Below, piece after piece: positions 22,501 through 31,178 of a stretch of DNA of 64,000 bases. Position 1 is the first letter of the stretch. Each line of letters opens with the position of its first letter. The notes under the pieces were generated by a model. That model was given only the letters and a program-made list of their open reading frames with translations, did no database searches and was not told where the DNA came from. This DNA is from Polyporus tsugae (lineage: Eukaryota; Basidiomycota; Agaricomycetes; Polyporales; Polyporaceae). Position numbers and translations under genes: made by a program. The DNA lies in assembly GCA_024305745.1 (NCBI GenBank), contig JAHRBS010000001.1, forward strand, positions 2,480,001 through 2,544,000, read 5' to 3'.

Positions 22501-24413
22501 CACGCGTACAGAAAGAATCCGGAACACGGGGTGCAAAATGAAACTCCATGATATGACGAATAAGGGCTTCGAAGCCGCCAAAGTCAGGGAAGAAGAGGGA
22601 GAACAGCGGAGAAGTTATAAATGTAGAGGACGTAACTACGGGACTACGTACTGAAGCAGGGGGGATGGGACATTGGACGGCATTCGAAGTAAGGGACGGC
22701 GGCAGGACTTTAGGAGGGGCGGTCCAAACGGAGAAACAACCTCGCCCGCTCTCGTATGGAAGCAAGCAAGCCAAAGTGACGTAAATGGCCCCGATACCTA
22801 CTTTGGCATTCCTGCGCCGACTTCTGCGACGGCCCGGTCGAAGGCCAGAAGGGGGCCGCTTGTGGAGTTTCCGGCGTTTGCGGTTCTATCCGGATTGTGA
22901 AACGTCAGCTGAAGCGTATGAGGACCGTCTTGAAGACCCTTGAATGACACGAGGAAGTCGGTATCTGCATTCAGGACCGTTGAAGACGCGGTTATCGAGG
23001 AGAGAAAGTTGGTCGTAGCGGTGCCGTCTAGATTGACGCTGTACGTGGCGTCGGGCAAGTCGTTCGATATTGGTAGTACAAGTGTTCCGAAGAGCGTGAT
23101 GTCGGTACCTGCGAAGTCAGCAACAATATAGTTAGCACCGTGCTCTACTATGACCACCCAGCAACCGGAAACAGCACGAGGCACAAGTCAGTTGAAGGTG
23201 CGTTTCGTCATCACGCGGACACACGAGCCAACATTAATTATACAGGGGAAGGCAGCCCCCAAGTGACCTCGCTCATGGAAACGTGATGAGGGGAAGGTCA
23301 AATAAACTGAACCTGGCGAGAGCACATCTGAACTAGTGTTCGCAGCCACACATATCCTGCGACAGAGTCTACCCGACCGTACAGACTCCGAAGGAGACCG
23401 CGTCACAGTGACCCTTCGTCCTGAAGGAAGGCTGTTAACGTAACTAAGGACTCTAGTCGCCGCACAACGACACAGATCATGAACCGCAGAAGGTCAGCCC
23501 AAGGGTAACAATTGCTCCCGGTGCTATAACCCCCTTCAGTATAACGAATCCGGGGGATCGCGCAGCGGGTGACGAGCATATTCTGTCAAGAAGCGCACGG
23601 CGACATACGGCAAGGATCCTCGATCAAAGGCCATCAGATCCCCCTCCCTCCGTTCGCCCAGCACGCTTGAAATATCTCACGTCGCACGAATGGTAACCCG
23701 TCGGTCAAAGAAGCGCACTTGGAACAGCGGTGTGGCCGCAAACATATGGATCCCCATACACCCATCGACGATGTGCAATCAGGCGCAGGGCAGAACCACC
23801 ACAGGAGAAAATCAGCGCCGTGACCGAGGGCGGAGGCGCTGGGAATGCACACAACGGTCGAGACCGCACGTCGGCCCTTGACGTTCGACAGGAATCGGAA
23901 GAACGCGACGCGGGGCTACAATCCCGCTTCTGAGATTTATGGCCTCGCGTGACGGACAGATCATCGTCTGCCAGCCCGCGAACGCCGAGCGGCATTCGCA
24001 TCATGTCCGCCGGCTATAATAGCCTGCCTCGTTCCCGTCGCAGGGACGCGCTGGCACGGGGCGCAGACGAGGGCGGCAGCCGCGAGGGCAAATGAAACGC
24101 GCTCGCACACAGCATCGGTGAAGGTATCGGTGGGACGAGACGCAGAGGCAATGTGAGAGCGCACGCACGCACCGTTCCAGGTTATCTGCAGCGCGGCGCC
24201 GTCTGCAGCCGTGAGGTGCAGGCTGGTGCCGTTGCCTATCGCAGGGGAGATGGGGGAGCCGGCACCGGAGTCGATCGACGCGAAGCCCGAGGCCGTGTAG
24301 TATGGGTTCCAACCTTGTCCGGTCTGTGGCTGGCTGAATGTGTCCGGGAATGGGGAGTAGAGTACAAGCGGGGAGGTGTCGTCGATCGTGAGGGAAAAGA
24401 CGGGATCGGCCAT
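19536..24413 (-). CDS. Single-pass membrane protein with two beta-type ectodomain repeats (basidiomycete family)
   Basis: Five exons: 24413-24173, 23108-22802, 22482-22277, 21783-21519 and 21306-19536. Phases agree and give 929 residues. The N-terminal part holds two related modules of a kind common in mushroom genomes: IDDTSPLVLYSPF ... QITWNGTDITLFGTL, then GDRATLIFNGSAVGLTGLTS. Each ends in a strand-rich region with N-glycosylation sequons. A helix at about residues 355-378 (AVAAIAIGVTLAVAVLAAAL) is followed by RRRRR, predicting an external N-terminus and a cytoplasmic tail. The tail, about 550 residues, is serine/proline-rich and disordered. No cleavable signal peptide is visible at the chosen start, so the helix may act as signal-anchor. 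Introns are 1,064, 319, 493 and 212 nt, far longer than elsewhere in the window; a missed exon inside them is possible. Function unknown. Confidence 0.75.
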
Positions 24414-27400
24414 GCATGTAGAATGAATAAAAGGTCCGGTGTGCGTAGAAGATGCTTGGGGGTCGTCAGAGAGCAGAATTGAGGAGAATATCCGAGCTGG
24501 CCGAGATTACAGGAAGAGTCGTGGAGAGTAGGGCGACCAGACGTGACCGCGAGATGGGAACGAGGAGAGGGTCGTGGTGGAGGCCCAGGTGCGCGGAGGA
24601 GATAGGGAGTGAAGGGGAGCTGGAGGACCCGGGGTCGCCTGCGCGGGACCAGCATCGACGGAGGGAAAGGAGAGAATGCGAGCGCGGGAGAAGTGGAAAT
24701 ATAGGTGGAGGATGCGCGTCACCGGGCCATGGCTCGGTGGTAAAGCGCCAAGGGAAATGGGGCGGAGGCCGTAAAAGGCTGTACGTCTTCAATCTTGATT
24801 TGGACGACGAGGAAGGGCGGTCTGTACTTATGCATGCGCAATCAACTGCTTAGCTGGAGTGGAACGATTGTCATGTCGACGTGCACCGTTGAATGTGTGA
24901 TGGCTGCCGCTCGACACATGGCGTCCCACGGAGAACACATCTTTGCCTTTGCTGGGAGTTTTCCCCCCAGGAAGAGCTGCATACCTTTCACATTCCTCTT
25001 CCGCCTGTTTGTCGGCGTATGATGATGAAGAATGGTGAAGCGGAGTGAGGCATATTGGGGCTAGCTATAGTCGGCGGCGCATGGATGACAGCACAGGTCC
25101 AAGTTGGGAGGGCCTCGCAAACGGTGACGGCGGCCCCCGCTCACCGTCACCAATTAGGAAATCCCGATCACAGGAAACTATGCTCCCCGATGTATCTGAT
25201 CCTCAGATTAAGATCCAACCATCTCCATGAGCCAATGAACACATGCTCTCCTCCAACCACCACGTCCTTGAGCTATTGCAGCACAACTGTGCTTGAATCA
25301 CTCCAGCTTGACACCTCAACCCTTGTATCGCACCCGCTAGCTCCTCGTCATTTTTCACATGCCCACAGAGACGCAGCCTGGGTCGGAGAACGACCGGTAT
25401 CGGTTTTCCGCCATCAAGTTCTCCATGGGGCAAGATGTGGGCCCGCAATCCGATTAATATTACTGTATCCTTCAAGGCAGTGTAGGTCATCTATTTGATT
25501 TTGTTTGATCATGCAGACACTCACTCTTTCCTCTCTCTCGCCCTCCGACTCCGGATCACAGAGTATGTCTTGCCATATCAGCGCAGCACCAACCGGCCCG
25601 GGCAGCGAGCCAACGAAACGCTAAGCAACTTGAAAATGGTCCCCCAGTAAGACCAAGCCAAGCATCCACAGTCGTTTATTAACCCAACGTCTCACCAGCA
25701 GCGTCACGAACACTTTGATTTCGCGTAGCTCCTTGAGGACGTGACAAGAGCTCGATCGAAAACACAACCAGACAAACCTGGATGTGCTGGCCTTGGTGAT
25801 ATATATGCGCAGTACATCTTTCCCGCCTCTACAACCCTCATGCGACGCATCACGGGCGAACGCACTCCGGGCCCTTCTGGGGTGCCTCTATGCGGCCTCA
25901 TGGTTGTGTCTCTTTCCGGTCTTCACACGGCACAACGGCGTTCAAAGCCTCATGGATCAACACCCGTCCCCGGCTACGGCGGGGAAATCCTATCGCCAGG
26001 TGAGGCTCCGGTTAGCCTTGAGAAATTTCGCGCAGATATCCTTTCGTTACAGACGTCGGAAGCTGTTGGATGACTACCCAACAGATACGTCTCTTGGCCG
26101 TGCTCTCACGGTGACCGGTCGACATCTCTCCATAATGAAATCGAGGGACGCTGTGGCAGCGTGACCCTTTGCCGAGTCTCGTCACGCGTGGCTGGATCCA
26201 TCGGTCATACGTTCCAATCTCAAACGAAACCGTCGGCAGAACTTGGAGGAAGACGTGTCGTCAGTCCTAGTTCCTGCTTTGAGATTTCCCCGCACGTCGG
26301 TTCTATCCCGTGTCATGCCTACGGGTGGAACCATGAACGTGTGGATTACCAATTAATATTGTTGGCCGCAAACATGCGTCGCGGGAGCGATGATACGCTC
26401 CCACCTGTTTTTCGGGTGGTCTGCCAATAACAGCTCGCAGACGAGGATGCTTGCTTCCAGACCGCGCAAGCCCACGGGCCTACGATCGACCACATTCGCG
26501 TCCACCCCCAGACGCCCGTACGTATCTTCCGACACTCTCAAGTGACACTGCCGTAGTCGCTCATGGTATCTGCCAGTAACACACCGCGTCTGGTCTACAG
26601 GTGCCGACGACTCCAAGGCACCACAACAGCGCCACTAGGGCGCACCGAGGGAACTCAGAACGAGCGGCACGCTCGTGTGTCCCCCCGAGACGTATCATAT
26701 CGATGTCTACGTGAGACACCTCCCGGACCTTCTGGGAGCTCTGTTTCCAAACAAACACGTCTGTTGGCGCTCGACCTGGAGTGTAATGATGCGAACACTG
26801 CATGGGGGAGCAGATCGCCTATGTAAGGAATATGTATTTCAGAGACGCCACTGGAGCCGTCCACCCATTATGAACGGCAACAGACTTCGAGTACCGTACG
26901 GACGTGATTGGTGCCGGCAAGGGGTTCGCAAAGTTCGTGCCCAGTACGAGCTAGTCTTCTCATGCGCGGTTGTTCACAAGGCCGGGTTCGCGATGGAAAC
27001 AGAGACGTAGAGTTTGCACTAAATCTTGGAGAACCCAGCGTCGGGCCTCCAAACCTCGACTCGGGTGATGTGGTGGTCGCATGTGACACGCAACTGTGCT
27101 TCGATGTCTTGTTGAATCGGGTTCCGACCACTTCTTCAAGACGCCTCGAGAGTCGGGCATCCTCCTTCATTGCGTTCGTCGTCAAGGCAAGTGAGGGGCT
27201 CAACGCCTGTTGCCTCAACAATGCGGAATGATACTTGTGTTAATGCGACCCTAAACACAAATACCCTAATCGCGACCCCTCCGCGACAGTACTAGTCTAG
27301 ATGAGAGACGTACTATCGAGGGTTTGTTCGGTATGATGCTGTGGTAGTTGATAATCACTTTCGTCTAGAGAATGCTCCGGCTACAGTGCACAGCCCAGCG

Positions 27401-28112
27401 TTCTGACCGAAACAAGTAAGCCTCTGCATTGACCCATTGTCGAGTACTCAAAGACGTCCGCAGGATGCGATGCAGGTGCAGTCCGTCAAATCAACGCCAC
27501 TGACATCGAACCCCCTAGCCTCTCCGCCCGTTCACACCGACCAACAAAAATGCGCATAGGACAGGTTCTTTATACCGACACATCCTTCCGACTTTTCTGT
27601 CCCACCCTTCTTACATCTGTGTAGTTGCATTCCTCCCGCTAGGTTTATCTTCATCTTCATCGGGAAGCTCCGATCTTCCCTCCCTCCCCAGGACAATTTC
27701 GACATCACCGCGATTTGAACGCTACGCGCAATCCCTGGGCGAACAGAATACATTCGGCTCTTCGTTACGGGACGCATGAGAAGGTATTCATGCATGATGG
27801 AAATCGGTGAAGACTCTGACCATCAACGACCCAAAGTCTCTTCTCATAGAACGTCCGGTGCTTCACTGGCCTCCGTCGGTAGCAAAACTAAGGCCGGTCT
27901 CGGTCAGTGCAGCTACTGGCTGGTGACTCCGAGGCGGATCCGAAAGGAGCAAACAGGGCCGAAGAATAGGAAGGACAGGCACGAACACGATGGTCGGCTT
28001 GTCGACAAGTGCGATCGCCCACTCGGAACTTTTGTCTTTTCGCCATGCCCATTCGAACAGACCGATTTAGATGAGAAGTGCCTCTGGGATTCGGTAAGCT
28101 ATGGATGGACTC

Positions 28113-28129
28113 CTCTCTCTCTCTCTCTC
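28113..28129. repeat. CT microsatellite
   Basis: Eight and a half uninterrupted CT units, about 100 bp before the left LTR. Confidence 0.8.
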
Positions 28130-28220
28130 GGCTTCGTGTGCTCTCCGGGGCCCGACCTTCGATTCATGAGTAAGCTCGCATATCATAGCACTAGGTTTTC
28201 AATTCACTGTGCTCGAGATA

Positions 28221-28225
28221 GTTGT
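28221..28225. repeat. 5-bp target-site duplication, left (GTTGT)
   Basis: GTTGT directly precedes the left LTR and is repeated exactly at 35406-35410 after the right LTR. A 5-bp duplication is standard for Ty3/gypsy integrases. Confidence 0.9.
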
Positions 28226-28419
28226 TGTTACGATACGACTTCTATGATTAGTAATACCACCTGTAACGACCTGTACGACCTGCCCTGAAGCACCTGGTCC
28301 GTGCGCAGGCTCCAATACAATATATAAACCCCTCGAAGCTGCGGTAATTCCCCAGCTTCGAGTTGGTCTTTAGTCCCCCAGTCTTTCGCTTATTGCTAGC
28401 GTGAGGTCTGACCTTATCA
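28226..28419 (+). repeat. 5' LTR (194 bp)
   Basis: Begins TGTTACGATACG and ends GACCTTATCA. It contains a TATATAAA box at 28321-28328. The expected transcription start (U3/R boundary) is about 28354, at AGCTTCGAGTT, 33 nt after the TATA start. An inverted pair CTCGAAGCT (28332-28340) / AGCTTCGAG (28354-28362) surrounds that start. No difference from the 3' LTR was found. Confidence 0.95.
28321..28328 (+). promoter_or_regulatory. LTR TATA box
   Basis: TATATAAA in the 5' LTR. The first base of the 11-nt block complementary to the primer-binding site lies 33 nt after the first T, a normal TATA-to-start distance. This supports transcription beginning at about 28354. Confidence 0.7.
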
Positions 28420-29039
28420 TAACTCGAAGCTACCCTTCCTCGACCTACGGCGCACCGTCTTCGTTGCCAACCGTGGCGTCCTCATCATCCTCCACTTCTC
28501 TCCCCGTCCCGAACCCTCCGCTTGTCGTGCGTCTCGCCGACGGCACCACCCACCACCTCGTCCCTATATACACCCTCACCAACTCGTCGCCGCCGTCTCC
28601 GTCGTCGACACCACCTATCCCAATTCCGCCCCCGCACCTTCGTCACCGATCCCCAAGTCCCCTTATCAACTCAGACTCCGATTCCGACTCCGCCACCGCC
28701 GTAGATTCTGACTCTGACTCCGACTCAGACGCCGGCGTCCCCGTTCACATCGCCGTATCCCGACACGTCAATCCCGCGCACGCCACCTTCATCCAAACAA
28801 GGGTCAACACCCCGCTGTTCCAAGAAACAGAAGTCACGGCGTACGTCCCACGCTCCCTTTACTCCGTCCTTCCCGGACACGTCATCTTCCGCTTCCCCGC
28901 CACCCCAACAACTCCCGCCTACTCTCTTTACGGCATCATCGCATCCACACAACCCACCTATTGGGTATTTCACATTTCCCTTATACCTTACGTTATCGAC
29001 CAGACCGCTATTCTACACGTGTCCATTCCAACCGAGTAG
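28374..29039 (+). other. ATG-less open frame in the element leader
   Basis: An open frame of about 220 codons, in the same reading frame as gag, starting inside the 5' LTR and ending at TAG 29037-29039. It has no ATG anywhere, yet its composition looks protein-like: a proline/serine-rich start, a (DS)n run and a less biased final 90 residues. It may be a translated region reached by splicing or non-AUG initiation, or an open frame produced by the C-rich, ATG-depleted leader. No family recognised. Confidence 0.35.
28421..28431 (+). other. Primer-binding site, putative self-priming type
   Basis: AACTCGAAGCT begins one base after the LTR. It does not resemble the 3' end of a common initiator tRNA. 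It is the exact reverse complement of AGCTTCGAGTT at 28354-28364, where transcription is expected to start. In Tf1 of fission yeast the first 11 nt of the mRNA fold back on the primer-binding site and are cut to give the primer; the same length and arrangement are seen here. The mechanism is inferred from complementarity. Confidence 0.8.
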
Positions 29040-29160
29040 TCAGTGACCACGTGTCACAACTCGGCGCAGGAGACCCCGGTTAGCCATACCGCGGTAAAAC
29101 TGCTAGTGTAACCTACATCTCGTCACGTACGCTTACCTATACCTTCTTTGCATTTAGTAA

Positions 29161-30114
29161 ATGGACCCTTGGGATCTGCTGCTTGAATCGTATCCAACTC
29201 CGTCTCCATCCCCTCCACCGGTCGTCCGCGCTATAAACGCGCGGGAAGCTAGGGCAACACGGCTTGCGCAGGACAGCGGCACTGTCAATTCCAGAAATCA
29301 GACGGCGTCCGAGTTGACGCACACCTCGCCGACGGTGATCTCCACCAGTGCCACAAACAACCGTGTCCTAACCGGTACCACAGCCAGAACCCCATCGCCT
29401 TCCAACTCCCAGAATACATCCCAATCCCGCGCGAACCGCCACCGGAACCAACAGCTCCGGTACCTGGAACAACTCACACAAGAACTCGTGCGCGTCAGCC
29501 GACCCCTGAGCCCGTTGCACGCCCCGGAAGTCCGTACCCACGCACCCGTCCAGAACGCCAGCGAGAACCTACCCCACCCGTCGTCCACATCCCCATCCCC
29601 GTCCAAGCCGCGGGATCCACGGAAGCGTCCCCGGTCGCCGGAAGTAGCCGATTCGAATACCGAGAACTCCCGGAAGAACCCTCGCCTCCAACAGACTCAG
29701 ACGACGATCAGGAGCCTTCCAGACGTCATAGATCTGACTCAGACGGATTCATCCGTGCCCTCGAGAACCTCGGTCTCCGCGCTTCCCCCACGACCACAGG
29801 ATCCTTACCCGCTTCCCAAAACCCCATCCAACCTCCCGTCCAAACCACCGGCATCAGCCAACCACCCCGCGCTCATCAAGCAATGGCGCAAACATTTTCA
29901 TTCGACGCGGCAACGCAAGCGTGGATCTCGGGGGAGATCGCAAACTTCATCGCGGCAACCCAACCCCAACGCGGAGGTAGGAACCACGCCCCGCCTAGAC
30001 TCGCCCAGCCCGAGTACTTCGACGGCCTCAGCCCAGACTTCGAACAATGGAAGTCTGACGTCCAGGTCTACGTGGCCGGCCTGGACAAAGATCCAGCAAT
30101 ATCTGCCGTCTTAG
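29161..30114 (+). CDS. Accessory ORF upstream of gag, unknown function
   Basis: A 317-residue protein starting at the first ATG of the predicted transcript. It begins MDPWDLLLESYPTPSP and is rich in serine, proline, threonine and glutamine. Two basic patches look like nuclear or RNA-binding signals: KPRDPRKRPRSPE near the middle, and HSTRQRKRGSRGR close to the C-terminus. It has no methionine after the first. Its last 232 nt overlap gag in another frame. The ATG has T at -3, a weak start context. No known domain is seen. It could be a cofactor or an N-terminal extension fused to Gag by frameshift, since gag lies in the -1 frame relative to it. It may also be untranslated. Confidence 0.5.
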   Translation: MDPWDLLLESYPTPSPSPPPVVRAINAREARATRLAQDSGTVNSRNQTASELTHTSPTVISTSATNNRVLTGTTARTPSPSNSQNTSQSRANRHRNQQLRYLEQLTQELVRVSRPLSPLHAPEVRTHAPVQNASENLPHPSSTSPSPSKPRDPRKRPRSPEVADSNTENSRKNPRLQQTQTTIRSLPDVIDLTQTDSSVPSRTSVSALPPRPQDPYPLPKTPSNLPSKPPASANHPALIKQWRKHFHSTRQRKRGSRGRSQTSSRQPNPNAEVGTTPRLDSPSPSTSTASAQTSNNGSLTSRSTWPAWTKIQQYLPS

Positions 30115-31178
30115 GGTTGATTCGCGGCACAACTGTGAACAGATGGAAGTGTAATCTCGTAGAGGACAAGTTTGTGGCAAATGGGAATAGATGGAACTAC
30201 CCGGACGTAGCAGCGTTCTGGGCCGAGTTGACAGCGAAGTTTAGACCAATAAACTACGTTAACGACGCAATCATCGCACTCGATCAGATTCATATGGGCA
30301 ATCGCCGGGCCGAAGACTTCTTTGACGAATGGGAAGATCTGACAGCCCGTGCTACGGAAAACAAAGACACGGCTAACAATATCTACCGGCTCAAAAACGC
30401 GCTACCATCCAGCTACCTAGTTGCGATCAGCACGATGCCGGTAAAGCCTGTCACCTACGCCCAGTGGAAATCTACGATCATCGCCATGGACAATGATCGC
30501 ATCATCTTCAACCGCCAGATCCGTGATTTCACACGTCGACCACTCCCGCAACAGCCACCCCCACGTGCTCCACCTCGTTACCCACCACCAAACGCTCCCC
30601 CGCGATATGGGAACCCGTTCCCACGCTACCCGGAACCCGGCCCACGATACCAATCACGATACCCGGAACATGTCCCAGCGTTCCCGCCCTCAAGGTATCC
30701 GCCATATGCCCCAGCCTCGCAATACCCTCCGCCCCGGCCGTACTACCCACCGCGCCCCCAAGTACCCACGATGCCGGGAGACAGACGCACCGGCACAGGG
30801 GTCACGTACGGAGGAGCCGGACAGCCGATGGACATCGATCGGCTCAGGGCCCGACCATGCCGAAAGTGCGGCGCAAAGCAGACCGAGAAGGGCTCATGCG
30901 GAGACATGTGGCATATTCCCAACCGGACCGGCGCAGCTGCGGTACAGAAGCGCAGATGGGAAGAACGCAACAGTCGCGAAGAGTTCCTCGAAGAGGTCAG
31001 ACGTTTCCATCAAGAAGACCCCGAGGACTTCCTTGCACAGATTGCCGGGGTAACGGTCCCTACCTATCACGAGGACCCAGAGCCACAGCATGCACTGGAG
31101 GAATACACCGATGGATACAACGAGATACAACAACAGATGGACGAGTACGAGCAGCATTTTCCCTACGGTCCCACGTAA
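29883..31178 (+). CDS. gag: Gag polyprotein of the chromovirus
   Basis: A 431-residue structural protein that would form the particle. The conserved gypsy Gag region lies at about residues 40-200 (PEYFDGLSPDFEQWKSDVQV; FWAELTAKFRP). It is followed by a proline/tyrosine/arginine-rich spacer and a PMDIDRLRAR motif like those preceding the zinc knuckle in other fungal elements. The knuckle itself is odd: cysteines and a histidine read as CX2CX9CX4H instead of CX2CX4HX4C. The ATG has G at -3 and G at +4, a strong context, and is only the second ATG in the predicted transcript. The C-terminus is acidic and glutamine-rich. It overlaps the pol frame by at least 322 nt. Confidence 0.88.
   Translation: MAQTFSFDAATQAWISGEIANFIAATQPQRGGRNHAPPRLAQPEYFDGLSPDFEQWKSDVQVYVAGLDKDPAISAVLGLIRGTTVNRWKCNLVEDKFVANGNRWNYPDVAAFWAELTAKFRPINYVNDAIIALDQIHMGNRRAEDFFDEWEDLTARATENKDTANNIYRLKNALPSSYLVAISTMPVKPVTYAQWKSTIIAMDNDRIIFNRQIRDFTRRPLPQQPPPRAPPRYPPPNAPPRYGNPFPRYPEPGPRYQSRYPEHVPAFPPSRYPPYAPASQYPPPRPYYPPRPQVPTMPGDRRTGTGVTYGGAGQPMDIDRLRARPCRKCGAKQTEKGSCGDMWHIPNRTGAAAVQKRRWEERNSREEFLEEVRRFHQEDPEDFLAQIAGVTVPTYHEDPEPQHALEEYTDGYNEIQQQMDEYEQHFPYGPT

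Larger units (their letters stand above)
24414..28225. other. Gene-poor stretch upstream of the retroelement
   Basis: About 3.8 kb without a recognisable coding sequence. Short frames occur on both strands but have random-looking composition. It should include the promoter of the membrane-protein gene near 24414-25000. A small CT microsatellite lies at 28113-28129, and the retroelement is inserted at 28226. Confidence 0.5.

Noticed and set aside
28226..28231. Disruption of a host gene by the retroelement
   Set aside because: Joining the sequence on either side of the target duplication gives no recognisable protein, so the insertion seems intergenic.
31160..31178. CATTTTCCC near the gag stop as a -1 slippery site
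   Set aside because: The second tRNA would not re-pair after slipping; it does not fit X-XXY-YYZ.
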